A DNA stretch of 64,000 bases from Epinephelus fuscoguttatus. Taxonomy: Eukaryota; Chordata; Actinopteri; Perciformes; Serranidae. Both the position numbers and the translations under genes were made by a program. Where the stretch lies: NCBI RefSeq assembly GCF_011397635.1, contig NC_064770.1, forward strand, positions 24,659,603-24,723,602, in the 5' to 3' direction. Positions 44,657-58,089 of this stretch are shown in pieces (the stretch's first letter is position 1; the number at the start of each line of letters is the position of its first letter). Below the pieces are notes generated by a model. That model had not been told where the DNA came from. It was given only the letters and a program-made list of their open reading frames with translations, and searched no databases.

Positions 44657-45465
44657 TATGCAACTTTCATGGTGGGGATGGGGGGAAGGCTTATTTGTAT
44701 TGGCTCTGCTATGTCTAATTTATGCTTCTATGGAAAAGCTCGCACAGAACTTTTTTTGGGGCTCGCAGAGAGTCGCTGTGCACGCACCAGTTGCAACAGA
44801 CACCGCAGAAGTTTGATTGGACATCAGAGCCAAGAGGTGGGATTTCCAAACAGCTCTGATCCCAACACACATGGGTGAAATGACATGCTACACACAACAC
44901 GCTGCAATACTATGTCAGCCTGTGACGCAGAAGAGGTGCCCGCATCATCCCGCACAGAACACATAGGCACACAGCTGCAGGATTATAAATTAGGCGTTAG
45001 TTTTGCAAGTGAAAATAAGGGTTTGGAGAAATGGACCACTGCCATCCTAACAACTGGTAGTTTACACAGGTGTTTTGCTACAACAGTGGCTCTTATATTT
45101 GTTTTTTGGAGGCAGACTTAAAGTTAGCAAAATAAAATTGCCCAAAAGAAAACAGCCAGCGATGTATCTAGCCAATCGCAGATAGCAGAAGCATTAGTCC
45201 AGACCTTAGTGAGAATTGTTTTTGTCTGTTTGTGGTTTTTTTTTTGTTTTTTTTTGGAAATGTGTTTGTGTATATGACTCACCTCTGTTAAAGTGTGTGT
45301 GTGTTTTTTTTTTGTTTTGACTACAGTGCACTCTCACTGCTCTCACACACTGTCATGCGCTACCAGTCCTGCTCAGCATGGCTCAGTAACTGCTTCGAGA
45401 AGCTGATGTGGAGATAAAAGACTTCTGGCTTCTGTATGTGGCTCGACGTTACTGTATAGACTGAA

Positions 45466-45468
<3 letters not shown>

Positions 45469-45515
<47 letters not shown>
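45469..45515 (+). repeat. (GT)n microsatellite
   Basis: About 23 GT units. Two more GT runs lie downstream at 46167-46194 and 47285-47320. Confidence 0.97.
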
Positions 45516-45517
<2 letters not shown>

Positions 45518-47282
45518 CACCTTCGACAAAAAGGTCAGCGAACACAGAGGGCCCTTGTTGAGTCTGGCCTGGCTGAATATCAGATAGCACATTACATTTA
45601 CCCATGACACCCCCTTAGAGGTTTAAGTTGGACTCAACAGACATTAGGTCAGACTGACCCATATGGAAGTAAACTTCCAGGATTTGGACGTGATCCACTT
45701 GTATGAATAAAAGCTAATATAAAAGTGAACATGAGGCGTGCGTGCAAATCCTCTTGGACCTCCACTCTGTTTTCTCTGCCTTCAAAAAAGGGTTTGAAGT
45801 ACTTTTGTAAGTGGCTATGACGCTGATGGCAAGACTTAATTTTTGTCTGGAGCAGAGGAGGAAAAGCACACACGCGGGGTTTTTTAAATAAAGTATCCAG
45901 TTTCCTGGATAGACAGTGCTGCGTGGTAAAGGTCTACTGCTCCACGCAGTCACAGACTGGGATCTGTCTTTGTTGCATTAAGACCATCAAGGGGCTCGTG
46001 GAGGGAAGATGTGAGGCAAATCGAGCCATTTTTCTCCTCTTTGGAAAGAAAAATCAGAGCGTGCTAAAAGGTCCCGGGAGTCTGAAGTCATGTGCTGAAG
46101 TGAATTTCAGGCAGAGAACGTCCTGCTCCACTTGGGCCTTTGTGGGAGTTCATGGCTTCCAGTAAAGTGTGTGTGTGTGTGTGTGTGTGTGTGTCAGGTC
46201 TGTCGGAAAAGGAAGAGAAGGTCGAGCAGAGTGGGCAGGAAACGGGAAGGTTGGAACAATTATGTAAGATTGTTTGACCTGCTGAAGATGCAGGAAAAAG
46301 GTGTATCCCACTCTAACTGCCAGTACACCCAGTGCCTCGCACTCTGGAAACACCACACACTCCCCAAAACATGCTGGAATACAATATCATTACACAACTG
46401 TGATTTTTAACAGATACACAGATTAAAGTTTCTTCCAGCAGATTTTCTCTTTTCTTGTCTTACCTTATGGTAAATTGTATACCGTTGGGTTTTAGCCTGT
46501 TGGAGTATTCTAATTCAGGTCTGGTTCTTTCTCCAGTGCACCTGTGTATTCAGCTCTGTAGTCTACTCAAATGCTGGGTCATACTTTCCGCACTGAATGT
46601 CCTCAGACAGCTGCAGTCACACGCACTTGCACCTGGTTCTATTCATAGGGTCCGCGCCAGCCCCAAACAGTCAACAAGAGGGCTGGGAGGTGAGCTTACC
46701 GTCCTCCTGCTGCCGATATCGGGTCAAAGCGAAACTGGAGTGAACTTCTATTGAATATCCGACTTAAAACTAATGCTTGATTTATGCTTGACACACCCAC
46801 CATGGTCTCCAGTGTCTGCATGGCTCTTCGTGGAGGTCCCACGTGGCAGTTTTTCGCCTGTCCATACACATTTTCTAACTATGCGTGCAGGAATGGGCGG
46901 AGAACCGTGCTCTTTTCGATACACTGCCCCCCACAGTTTAGGAAAGTATTGGAGTATAAATGATCCAAGTGTTTCCCCGTCACAGTTCATCGCTGTGCAA
47001 CCATCCTGGCGAAAAGCATACCTGAGCCTTAACATCATTGTGGTGTTACAGCTGCGGCTGGCTTGATGGCAGCGTTTTGGACTGGACTACAGTTTGGAGC
47101 AAGAGAATGAAGCATGTGCTGTCAGTGCGCTTGCTCTGTGTACAGTCTACCTGGCCACAAAAATTGCGGACATGGGTGGATGATGACATTTACGTCACAC
47201 GAACCACAACGGACCCTTACCGACATGTTGGTGCGGAAACTAAATGGCCTTTACTCTTGAATATCTCTGCTCTGTCCTGCTC

Positions 47283-47284
<2 letters not shown>

Positions 47285-47320
<36 letters not shown>
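47285..47320 (+). repeat. (GT)n microsatellite
   Basis: About 18 GT units. Confidence 0.97.
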
Positions 47321-47324
<4 letters not shown>

Positions 47325-49268
47325 TGAGCATCTGGCCAGCCTCCAGCCTCTTACAGCCCTCTTGTCTCCCCCCCTGGGGCTTGTGACACTGCCACTCCAA
47401 TGCCTGGCGTGCTTTTAAGAAGGGATTTGTAACACTCTGTGAGTTACTCAGGGGGTCAATGTGTCAGTAAACTACTACAGCACATCCTCAGTCTTTGCCA
47501 GTTTTCTTTTTCTTCTTTTTCTTCTTTTTGCAAAATGGGCATGTTTTCACCCGCCTCCCCCACTCCCCTTTTTTGCTGTGAGATGCTGCTGCATCATGCA
47601 AAATTCATTCTTCTTTCATAGGGAGAGAGGATGAGCTGTGACTGCGCCGCCGGTGCTGTAAAGACGGCAGAGGTTGTTGCAGCCGTAGTCTTTCCTTTCC
47701 CCATCATCGGCTCTGTGCTATTCAGAGTGGCAGCGGTGCTCCGTTTGTCACCGAGAAAGGCTACAAAGAGCACAGCAGGATGACCACGTGACACAGGGGC
47801 TCTTGAGCAACCTGTCAGTGTGTATATACACGTGTCTGTGAGTGTGAGTGTGTCGGTTTGTATATGTTTAGGTGAGAGAGATGGAGATGGAGACGTGCAG
47901 CGGTGGCACAGATTCAAAGAGAGACTGATAGGGAAGGGGATGCTGCATTCGGATCTTCAAACTAGGTTAGTGGTGCAAGGCTCAGCCCAGCTGTGTATAC
48001 CTCATGCTTCTCTACTTCCACTATATCACTTGTGGAGGCATCTGTGCGTATGTGTGTATATAAATGTACATGCGTTGCTGTGAGTGTGCACATCTCTTTA
48101 TATGGTGTGCACACAGAGGATTAGTGTGGGCTGCGAGCCCTCTCCATGCGTAGACAAATGGAGGAGATCAAGTGGGGAGGGATATGGATGACAGTTAGTG
48201 GATTATAGGTCAGGGGCTCAGGCCGCTCACTGTCACTTCCTTACTAGAGTGAAACACACACACAAACACACACAGTGTATATAAACAGGATTCAATCATG
48301 ACAAAATGGCAGCGCTGAAAGGAAAAGAAGAGCTGGAAAAAAACAGATATCCTCCGTTGTGTCTTCTATTCCAGACTCTGTAAAGTGATTTATAGTCTGG
48401 TGTGTTACCAGGATTTTCTTCTCTAGACTCCTCAGTATTTTTAGGCCGCTTTTCCTTCGCCCTGACCCTTGAATTGTTAAATTGTGTTCAGAGATATGAC
48501 AGCTAATGTTGCTGTCAGTGAGGACTGTAAAATATGAAATGAATGGCATGGACAGAGCAGGTCAGGGCTCCAGAACGTTCCTCAAGGTCATCGATAACTA
48601 GGTTTTTCTAAGGGACAACTGCAGCTTGACTACCTGAGGTGTTGTCACCCATTCCCTCTTGCTATAAACTCACACACACATATGCACACACACACACACT
48701 TTCTCTCCTTGTCTCATAACTCATGATGCATCAATGTCAGTGCTCTCGCAGATGATGATTGTGTATGATTGATAACCTGGTGTGGCTTTGAGTGGGTCAA
48801 GACCACCGTAACACACACGCGCACACACACACACACAGTGGCCTGAGGGTATCTTGGAGGGCGAGTGATTTACAGTGGCTCTCGGGCACAGGTTCCCTCA
48901 CACATGTATTTAATCTCTCTGTTGACCTCTGTCATGCTGAGTTTCTGTCATGCAGTCGAGCACACGCACCCCAGCTAACCTTGAAAAAACCTTCTCAGTA
49001 TTTTTGTCATTGTCTCCTGATAATGTAACGAGGCCAGAGGAACATGATCATCATTATTCTCCTCATAAATTGACTTCTACATAAACCAACAATGAGGAAT
49101 TATTGTGTTTTCCCTCGGGGGAAATGTTAGTTAGTGATATTGAGAACATCAGCAGATCTCCATTCCTGAAGGTCTCAGGAGATCTGGGGTAGTCACAAAC
49201 GCCTGTAGGCTGTCAGAGGAACATACATGTACGTAGTTTCTAGGTGAAACATTGTGTTACTGGGAATC

Positions 49269-49638
49269 TTAAAGGAATACTGTATCCACAAAATGACCAT
49301 TTGTAAATCAGTTGCTCACCGTGTGTGGAATCTGTGAGGAGAAAACACTTCCACATATGTGCGTGCATTTAACTCAGTGTACTGAGCATACGACTGGATA
49401 AATGAGACTTTGATTACACTGCAGAAGTTGTGTCAGAGTTTGTAAATTGATTTTTTGATATAGTTTTGCTGTCGTTAAATCCCCTTTTCTTCAGTTCATT
49501 AAAAAATGCACATTTTTTTGATTCTTCGTTCACTTTTGGAGCATGCAAGAAAAACAAAGCTTTCTTCCCAAAGTCAAGGTATCACAGGGTGATTAATGAC
49601 ATACAAATGGTCGATTTGAGGGTGCAGTATTCCTTTAA
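49269..49638. mobile_element. TTAA-bounded MITE, ~362 bp
   Basis: TTAA at 49269-49272 and 49635-49638. Left end AGGAATACTGTATCCACAAA; right end, reverse-complemented, AGGAATACTGCACCCTCAAA. The terminal repeats continue to 'gaccatttgt' on both sides. No coding capacity. Confidence 0.7.
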
Positions 49639-50465
49639 AGAAGCAGGAAACCGATCAGCTAGTTTACCATCAGATGAGGACAGTTGTTATTCAAATATAT
49701 GACATGGGAAACACAGATTTTCCTCATGTTATCCTCCTGTATCCTTTTAGCTGTAGGGTGTAATCATAGGGATTATATGAAGAATTTCATGTTGTAATGT
49801 TTAATGAAATAATAATTAGAGCTACTACCCACCTATAAACCTCCTAGCAAGAAAGCATGTAGTAACAAGAAAGTTTTGAACCATTGCTCATCTTCAGTGC
49901 ACTGATTATAAAGTAATTATTTAGCTAAAAACAAACTGAATAAGCAGTATTTCCATCTACTCTTGGAACTTAACCACTATGAGCAATCCCTTTCACATTG
50001 CACATTGTTCAAATTGTCATTTCATACATTGTCATTATTGAAAATATTGATTATAGACACTTTAAGAAGAACAGACATGACGTTATTTGGCCGATCTCTG
50101 ACCCATGCCAAAATGATCTCAAGCAAGTTAAAGCAAATATAACTGGGTATTGACTGAGTATTGATGCTGTGTCATTCATATTTCCATGGGGAAGGTTCAT
50201 CAACTCTCAGCTGGTCTTGTTATTCAACTAAATCATCTATACATCAACCCGATCTTGTTTTGACATTAGGTTTCTATACTGCTAATATGCACCAGCAAAT
50301 GTATGTTTTAAAAGAAACACAATAATGCCCAACATAACAGGGAAACACAAAATATTGCGGGGTGCTGGGGGCTGAATGGGGGTAGTTTCCCAGCATGCCA
50401 TGAGACAATATGTTTAAGGCCATAAGCTGAAGGAAACCGTGTTTTAAATCACATGTTACCTATTA

Positions 50466-51212
50466 CTGTGCGTTCACACCAAACACGATGGACGCGATGA
50501 ACGCCACAAGTTTCCATTCAAAATCAATGTAAATGACGCAATGACACGCGATGTCGCTTCGGGCGACGCGTTTCAGGTGATAAGAGCGACGCGATGAAGC
50601 GATGACGCGTCCATCGCCTCATCGCATGTGTCGCTTGAAGTTGAAAAATTTGAACTTTTCAAGCGACATCGCGTGACGCTGTGCCATGACATCCAATCAG
50701 CGTTGATATCCAACCATTCATAAAGAAATTATAAGCTACTAACCGGAGACAGATGGACAGGCACTCCGCAGCTGGGATGGAGCGCCTGTAGTTGGTGTCC
50801 AGGCGGGAGATCCTCGCACCGATACGGGCCAACAGGTCTTCAAACTGGGCCAGCGTCAGCCTGAAGTACCGCTGGAAACGACCATCATCCAGACGCAGCT
50901 CTTGCAGGAGGTGATGATATTCACCCAGCTGAGTGCATTTCTGGAGGATATTGTGAACCCAGACACGGAGGCGTTTGGGTCTCCGATCCAAATCAGATGT
51001 CCACAACAGATAAAGAGCAGCTACGGTAGTTAACTCAGCCATGGTTGACTAGAAAATAGCGGGAGGTGAAGAAAATTGCGGGAGGAGGGCTGCGTCATCG
51101 CGATTGAAGCGACGAAGCAATGATCAAAAAGGTGACATTTGTGATCAAGCGAAGCGATACTCGCGTTACAGGCGATGACATCGCGTCCATCGTGTTTGGT
51201 GTGAACGCACGG
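50466..51212 (-). mobile_element. PIF/Harbinger element, 747 bp, internally deleted
   Basis: Terminal inverted repeats of 34 bp differ at one position: left C(T)GTGCGTTCACACCAAAC.., right C(C)GTGCGTTCACACCAAAC.., both continuing ACGATGGACGCGATG. They are flanked by the 3-bp duplication TTA (50463-50465 and 51213-51215), the Harbinger hallmark. Subterminal 'gcgacgcgatg'-type repeats follow. It encodes the start of a transposase (separate entry). Confidence 0.9.
50659..51042 (-). pseudogene. Truncated Harbinger transposase (N-terminal part only)
   Basis: 127 codons from ATG at 51042. Residues 1-100 resemble the N-terminal region of HARBI1/ALP1-like nucleases: EYHHLLQELRLDDGRFQRYF, LTLAQFEDLLARIG, RRSIPAAECLSICLR. 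After residue 100 the sequence leaves the family just at a GT that could be an ancestral splice donor, and the DDE catalytic domain is absent. It cannot be an active nuclease. A stable N-terminal product is possible but unsupported. Confidence 0.8.
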
Positions 51213-53024
51213 TTACGCAGCGATAAATGTTCATGCATTTTAAAGTGGTTGTTATGAGTGTTATGGTTAACGAGTTAAGTTATGCACGTGGTTAGTGACC
51301 TCCTGCCTGTGTAGATGTCAGAAAGTTATAGTGTGTTACTGTCAAATAAAGAGCATTTCCTGGTTCAGAGTTCGTCTCTGCTGCTATCTCATTGGCAAAA
51401 CACCCCAGCTCACTGTGAGATATTTAATATACCCATAAAACTTCCCTAAAATATTAATTTGTGTCAAATTATGCATAGTAAATGATTTTTTTTCTGGGTT
51501 AAGTTAAGGGAAAAATCATGGTTTTAGTTAAGTGTGATATCGTCATAGCTATCGCCATATCGCCATAGCTTTGACCACATACAGGCATGGACCCACGCAT
51601 GCATTCATACACACCTAATCTCACAAGCACTGGTCTCTCATGCAATCATGCCTCCCCACAGAGCAGACCAGTTAATGGGTTATGAAAGGAGACGTCAAAA
51701 TTATGTGTGTCTATCTGTATGTGTGTGTTTCTATAAAGTCCATTAGCCAATTGGCACTTCACATACACACACTTGACCTCCATGCCAGAGTTCAGCCTCC
51801 TAGGGCAAAAGCTGCGGTCGCCAGAAGGTAGGGAATTTTCCCGAACTGACCAACCAATAGCGCAGCCCATAGAGCTGCTGGTTCCAGCTAAACATGTCCT
51901 CTGTATTGAAGAAAACTACCACCTCTCTCTAACCTTAACCATTGTGTTTTGGGATGCAGCACATGAAGCCCAACGTCTAGTGTAAGACCTGTGCTTTGTA
52001 CCAGCACCATCCACCCTGAGCACTTCCCCGCTACAGCAGTATTTCTTTTTTAGGAGACAGGGTGGAATGAATTTGACTATTAATACAAAAGCTTCACCAA
52101 CAAGGTCATCCCTGGTGTTTTTTTCATCTACTTGTGTCGGAAAAACAAAACGTGCAGCTTTGTGGAGATGATGCAAGAATCCAAACTGATGTTTACTTCT
52201 AATCAGCGCTCAACCAGCGAGATTTCAGATAAGTTAAAGAAAAAATGTTCCAGTGTGCAGCGGCTTGTAGTCTGGAAAACCCCTTTATGCAGAACCTGGG
52301 AAAGAGTGGCGCTTTGACTTGAACCGCCCACATATTTTGCGTAATAAAGAAATTCTGGTTCAGGTTTTAACTCTGTTATGAACTCTCTCCTCCTCCTCCT
52401 CCTTCTCATCCGCCTCCTCTCCTTCCTGCCGTCTTGGAATAACAAAAGCAGAAGTGAATCCTATTTGGCAGCTGGATTGTCTCTTCATCTCTCTCTGTCT
52501 CGCTGTCTATCGTGTATCTCTGCTCTGCTCTCCTCCAGATTTAAGGCCTAAACCCAATATAAACAGCCTGTGTTGCTGGCTGCTCTGTCGTCTTTGTTTC
52601 TCTGTCTGCAAGTCCTGTTTGTCTGCTCAGGGCCTCCATACCAGACTGAAGGCCGGTGAGACACTACAGTTATTTCCTGTGTAAGTGCAGAGGTCCTTAC
52701 AGAGGCCCTGCTAGGAGTTTCTGGAGAATCACAGCTCAGTAGCTTTGTTTACTTAAGATGAGGGTTGCAAATGTTAAGCACGTTCCTTAATTGATCATTG
52801 GTAACATTAACAATCCATTAACGGATTAAAACTTTGCTTTTATAAAACAATACCAAATGCATTTTCTCCTCGAAGCTCACAGCAACGTACTGCATATTCT
52901 CTGACAGCATTGCGTAGACTATGATCAAGATGAAGAGGCCCAGACATATGAAACACACGTTGATTGAATTTCAGAATCATATCTTCATTTGATTGATTAA
53001 ATTTCATATGTTTGATCAAATTCT

Positions 53025-53355
53025 GGTGGCATGGCGGTGCAGTGGTTAGCAGTCGCCTCACAGCAAGAGGGTTCCTGATTACAACCCAGGGTGGGGGAGC
53101 CCTTCTGTGCAGAGTTTGCATGTGGGTTTTCTCTGGGTACTCTGGCTTCCTCCCACAATCCACAGACATGCAGGTTAATTGGTGACTCTAAATTGCCAGT
53201 AGGTGTGAATTTCAGTGTGAGTTGTCGCCCTGTGATAGTCTGACGACCTGTCCAGGATGTACCCCGCCTCTTGCCCAATGGCAGCTGGGATAGGCTGCAG
53301 CCCCCCTGCGACCCCCAACAGGATAAGCGGTTATGGAAAATGAATGAATGGATGA
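53025..53355 (+). mobile_element. Full-length tRNA-headed SINE with perfect 13-bp duplication
   Basis: Flanked by ttgatcaaattct at 53012-53024 and 53356-53368, identical. The head 'cggtgcagtggttagcag' is A-box-like; the B-box region is mutated. The body shares the 'ctttgcatgtgggtt', 'cttcctcccacaatcc' and 'agctgggataggctgcag' blocks with the other copies, and the tail is (TGAA)n. Confidence 0.9.
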
Positions 53356-53467
53356 TTGATCAAATTCTTATCAATAGCCAATTAATCGTTATCAATCCTC
53401 TTTAAGACCCATTGTATTTTCCAGTCAGAGGCTACAACTCAACAGTGGTGGAGGCAGTCCTCACATC

Positions 53468-53842
53468 ATTCATTCATTCATCTTCTAACCGCTTCATCCT
53501 CTTGAGGGTCGCGGGGGGGCTGGAGCCTATCCCAGCTGACATCGGGCGAGAGACAGGGTACACCCTGGACAGGTCGCCAGACTATCACACTATCACACAT
53601 AGAGACAAACAATCATTCACGCTCACATTCACACCTACGGACAATTTAGAGTTATCAGTTAACCTAGTCCCCAATCTGCATGTCTTTGGACTGTGGGAGG
53701 AAGCCGGAGTGCCCGGAGAGAACCCACGCTGACACGGGGAGAACATGCAAACTCCGCACAGAAGGGCTCCCACGCCCGGGATCGAACCGGCAACCCTCTT
53801 GCTGTGAGGCGAGAGTGCTAACCACCACACCACCATGCCGCC
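53468..53842 (-). mobile_element. Full-length tRNA-headed SINE, inverted, perfect 13-bp duplication
   Basis: Flanked by cagtcctcacatc at 53455-53467 and 53843-53855, identical. On the minus strand the head carries A-box 'tggtggttagcac' (53815-53827) and a perfect B-box GGTTCGATCCC (53778-53788), so internal Pol III promoter elements look intact. The (CATT)n tail faces the SINE at 53025-53355 across 112 bp. Confidence 0.92.
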
Positions 53843-54704
53843 CAGTCCTCACATCTTTTACCTAAATACACCTAGCAGTACCACAGTGAAGAAGTACTAC
53901 TAAGTATTACTGTAACTGTTACAAGTAAAAGTCCAGCATCCAAAATTATAGACCATTTTACAGACGATGCCTTCAAAGATATGCAGATGCCCCACCATCC
54001 AGAGCTTTAAATATCGAATTAAAACTGTAGTTGTTGCATGTCTGCTTGTCAGAATTGATATGCCAACAGTGGACTCAAGTTCCAAAGAACTGCAACAGGA
54101 TCTTGACCATTTCAGAGCAACTGTGTTTCAGTTTAACAAGTGACTGTGTTAACTTGACTCAGATGAATGCGTCATGGTTGCTTGTTGCAACAGCAGCTGA
54201 AAACACAAACAGAACATGTAGGTGTGACGTTACAGCTTTTAATACAGACTGATCTGTGCTTATTGTCTACGCCAACCATTTACGTAAGTTACTGCCAGCA
54301 ACCACCAGTTAACACAGTCACTTGTTAAACTGAAACACCTAACCCTGTGTGGCAGCAAGCTACTACAACTGGACTGAGTACACAATCGAAAATTCTCGTG
54401 TTACAGTACAACAGAAGCAGAATTCATGTTTGCATAACAACTGTACTATCGAGCAATGAACTATGCTGGCTCGCAAGCCAACAACACAAAATGCAAGTAT
54501 GGTTCCCTGTCAGGATGTAATATCAGTTTTCTGGTTTGCTAATTATAACCAAAGCCTCATACAAGGTGACCCTGTGTCCTTGTCTTTGGCTATGGAGGAC
54601 TTCTGATGCCAAGACTCAAAACTCTGAGTCTGTCATGGTGTTTGACGTTCAGTACTTGACCATAGCTAATGTAATTGAAAGCATCTAGTGACTTGTGTGG
54701 TCTT

Positions 54705-55186
54705 CATGGGTGCAGATCCCCCCCCAAATTCTGAAAAACACAAATTGTCCCCCCCATTTCTAAATAGCTTAAATGATTGAAATTGAACAAATGTATACAG
54801 TAGTTCTATATACTGGGAGAAAGGGAAGATGATGAGGAGAAATGGGAATCTGTGAGGGGCGAGAGATGAAAACGTGAGTGGACATAACATGCCTGAGACC
54901 CTGAAACTAGAAGTAGCATTAACTAACAGCGAAGCAGTGAAAAGGAGGGTGATGGCTGGTTCCATGTACTACTGGCTGTTTAAGAGAAATAAACAGTAAA
55001 GGTAAGCATATGATTCTCTTTGTAGTGCTTTTTGAATGACTTAGTGATGGTGATGAGCCTCTATGAAATCATGAAATATGCTGGCAATCTCAAGCGCTCT
55101 GTGGGCATGATTTGCACGCGTGCAATTAAAAAAAAATCACAACTGATTGTGTCCCCCCCAGACTTGTCATCAGATCTGCACCCATG
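54705..55186. mobile_element. hAT-type MITE, 482 bp
   Basis: Perfect 14-bp inverted ends: catgggtgcagatc (54705-54718) and gatctgcacccatg (55173-55186). Flanks gtggtctt (54697-54704) and atggtctt (55187-55194) agree at 7 of 8. C/G-run tracts lie just inside both ends. The minus-strand frame at 54666-54965 falls across it and is not a gene. Confidence 0.75.
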
Positions 55187-56589
55187 ATGGTCTTAATGTC
55201 TCACTGGTGTACCTGCTACGTTTCTCCACCTAATATGTGTATATATCTGGTCACTGAATGTTAGGCCACTTGCTATTGTCTTCTACACACACACTGATAG
55301 CACACAGATCAGGAAGTCGGTCACTAGTTTTCAAAGTCGGTTTGTTGAGGTAGCATTCCTAATCTTTGGTGCTTAATGTCCTTGCAGACTGCTATACTTC
55401 TGTTGCCATATTGCATGCACGCCCTAATGTATGTGCGTCATCATTGTTTGCAAACTGTTAAAGGGTCTTTAGCATCAAAATATACTTAATTATTGGTTTA
55501 TAGTTTGGGAACCACTGTTGTAAAAACCAAGGCGAGCAGTCAGGCTGTCCTGTGATCAGTCGTTCGTGCTGACAGGGGAAGTTGACATCATGTGGAGTGC
55601 TGATATCATGAAAGAAATAGGAAGCATTGCCGTCATCTTAACAGATCTGACAGAAACTTCTTCAGGGCTTAGTTTGTCCCACACAGGCTTCCTCTGTAGG
55701 CGTAGTATTGGGTAACGGCTGAAATCTTTGGTCAGTTAAGAAAGCTCTTGTCTAGACAGAGTGTGAGGTTGTAAAGAACATTATGTAAAACAAGATCAAG
55801 AAACAAAACAAAGCAGCAACGAGGCTAATCTCAAACATACCTTTGCTATTGCTGTCAAGCTACAGATCGTTTATTGATTTAACAGCAGGTTGGCAAGATC
55901 ACCATCTTCTTTTCAAAATGTCTTTGCTCTCTCTTTGAGGAAAAAAGTGAAAGCCTGAGCAGGATGTAGACTGTGTGATGAGATAAGAGAAGGTCTCAGT
56001 TTCTGCAGTCGACGGATGGCTGACAGACATATGTGCTGATCTTTTATCAGTTGCAAAACATGCAAAGCTGTGTACAAAAAATCTGCATTTAGTCAGAAGA
56101 ACCCATTACTTTGGTGTTGAGGATGTGACGAGCGAGGTAAGATCAACAGTCGTAATGAAAGACTTGCAGTCAAGCTCCTAATTGAGCAAAGATAAAGGAA
56201 ACGATATCCTGCTGTCAAAACCACTCAACTAATTTGTCAGAGGATTGTGGCATATGATGGCCCAAAAATAAACCAATCAGAAGCTGTTTTTCAAATCCAA
56301 AGGGAAGAGGAAGCATTTCTTTCAGAGTGAAATTTGGCAAACGCTGTACTTGTTCATGAATAAGTGACTGAGACTAGTGGGTTCTGTGAGGAGACTGTCT
56401 TACTTCAAGGGATTGTGTTATAGGGTGTTTGAGGCTTTGAAGAATCAAACGGCTGTGTTGTGTTTGATGTAACCTCTGATTTTTTTCTCGTAATCTAATT
56501 TTCATAAAGGGAATGTTGTGGATGTCTCTTCTAAGATGAGAGCTGACAACAAGTGACTGCTGCAGACTTAAAAACATTCAGTAATTTCT

Positions 56590-57798
56590 TTAAAGAGACA
56601 GTTCACCCTAAAAACAAAATACATGTTTTTCTTCATACCTGTAGTGCTACTTATCAGTCTAGATTGTTTTGGTCTGTGTTGCCCAGTGTAAGATGTCAGC
56701 TGTAAGGATGTCTGCCTCATCTTCAGTGTATTGGAACTAGATGGCACTCTGCTTGTGGTGCTCAAAGTGCCAAAAAATACATTTGAAAAACTCAACAGCA
56801 ATGTCTCTTTCCTTAAATTATCACCCAGTCTCTACCAAGCTACATGTGCATCTACTGCTAGCTCACCTAGCACCACAGAGCTAGCTAACATTATAGCTCC
56901 GCAGATGATGACGCCATTTATGTTTACACCTCGCGCTGTCACAAGCATGAGCTCCTTGTCCATGAGTTGCATGGATGTACAATAGCAACAAGATACCAGA
57001 TGCCAAGATGGCGCTTATTCAATTCAATAGCTCACCTGTTGCGTACACCAAAAAAAAAGTTTCTAGCTTCCAGTTTTATTTCTGTGATATGTGGCCCACT
57101 GAATATGCACAGTAGTGTTTCTCCCACTGGAGAAGCAAGTTTCCAAGCACCTCGGAGACTTTACGTTGTTATGACAGCACAGCTTTTTAAATAGCTTTTC
57201 TCAGCTCCAGGAAAGTTTGAAAAATATAAAACCTTGGTGGATCAAAAATTCATAATAGAAAGAGTCACTATTGACTTTGTTTGCAGTTAGATGTGTCCTG
57301 TTGACAGCTTTACAGACATGGTCCATGACAAAAATGCTTTCAAGGCAACAGGTTTTTTTCTGCAATATCACAAGTGGCCACTAGGAAACATTTGAGGTAA
57401 AGCTGAGCAGCGTTTCTGGGGTTCTGACTGGTTGTATGCTTCCTTATGTGTGGTCGTACAGGAAACAGGTGTAATTCGGTAAAAAGATAGTTAGTAGTTA
57501 AAATAGTTCCTATATGAAACTGCTTACAACAAGGTCTGTGGATTATCTTGAGTAACAGGGTCACATTTTCTGGAGAGCGACATTGCTGTTGAGTTTTATC
57601 AAATGTATTGTTTGGCGCTTTGAGCACCACAAGCCGTGTGCCATCTAGTTCCATTATATTCAAGAGAAGGCAGACATCTCTATGGACAACATCTCCAGCG
57701 TTCTGCAACTCACACCAAAACAATCTAGACTGATAAATAGCACTACAGGTAAGAGAAATAATATGTATCTTTGATTTTTGGGTGAACTGTGCCTTTAA
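56590..57798. mobile_element. Foldback element, ~1.2 kb, with long inverted arms
   Basis: TTAA at 56590-56593 and 57795-57798. The ends AGAGACAGTTCACCCTAAAA and (reverse complement) AGGCACAGTTCACCCAAAAA lead into arms of at least 200 bp. Both arms carry 'cagtctagattgttttggt', 'ggaactagatggcac' and 'ctcaacagcaatgtc' in opposite orientation. The frames at 56731-56985 and 57340-57858 read the two arms and are not genes. Confidence 0.8.
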
Positions 57799-58089
57799 GG
57801 CCAACAAACAGTGGAAAGAAACTTGAATACAAACATGACAAACATCCACCAAGAGCAAGATATTGCTGTTTCATGCTCTTTAAGTGTCTTCTATCAGATA
57901 TTATACAACAGGCTTTGCATCCAAGGACAACGGTGTGGTGTGTACATCAGATGTGGTTACAAGGCTGAAAGACTTAGCAGCTTAAGTACCTCTTGAAACG
58001 ACACGTGGGAAGTTGTTGTCTCTATTTCTGCAGATGATGGTGAAACTTTTCACCCTCTTTTGTTTTCAGCCGTGTTGACTGGTCTGTGG

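Noticed and set aside
53778-53827. tRNA gene suggested by perfect B-box and A-box
   Set aside because: The boxes belong to the SINE head; no tRNA acceptor stem or 73-nt cloverleaf follows.
52840-53836. Several frames of 60-110 codons
   Set aside because: They lie in the two SINE copies and echo each other in sequence.
57340-57858. 172-codon minus-strand frame
   Set aside because: Reads through one arm of the foldback element.
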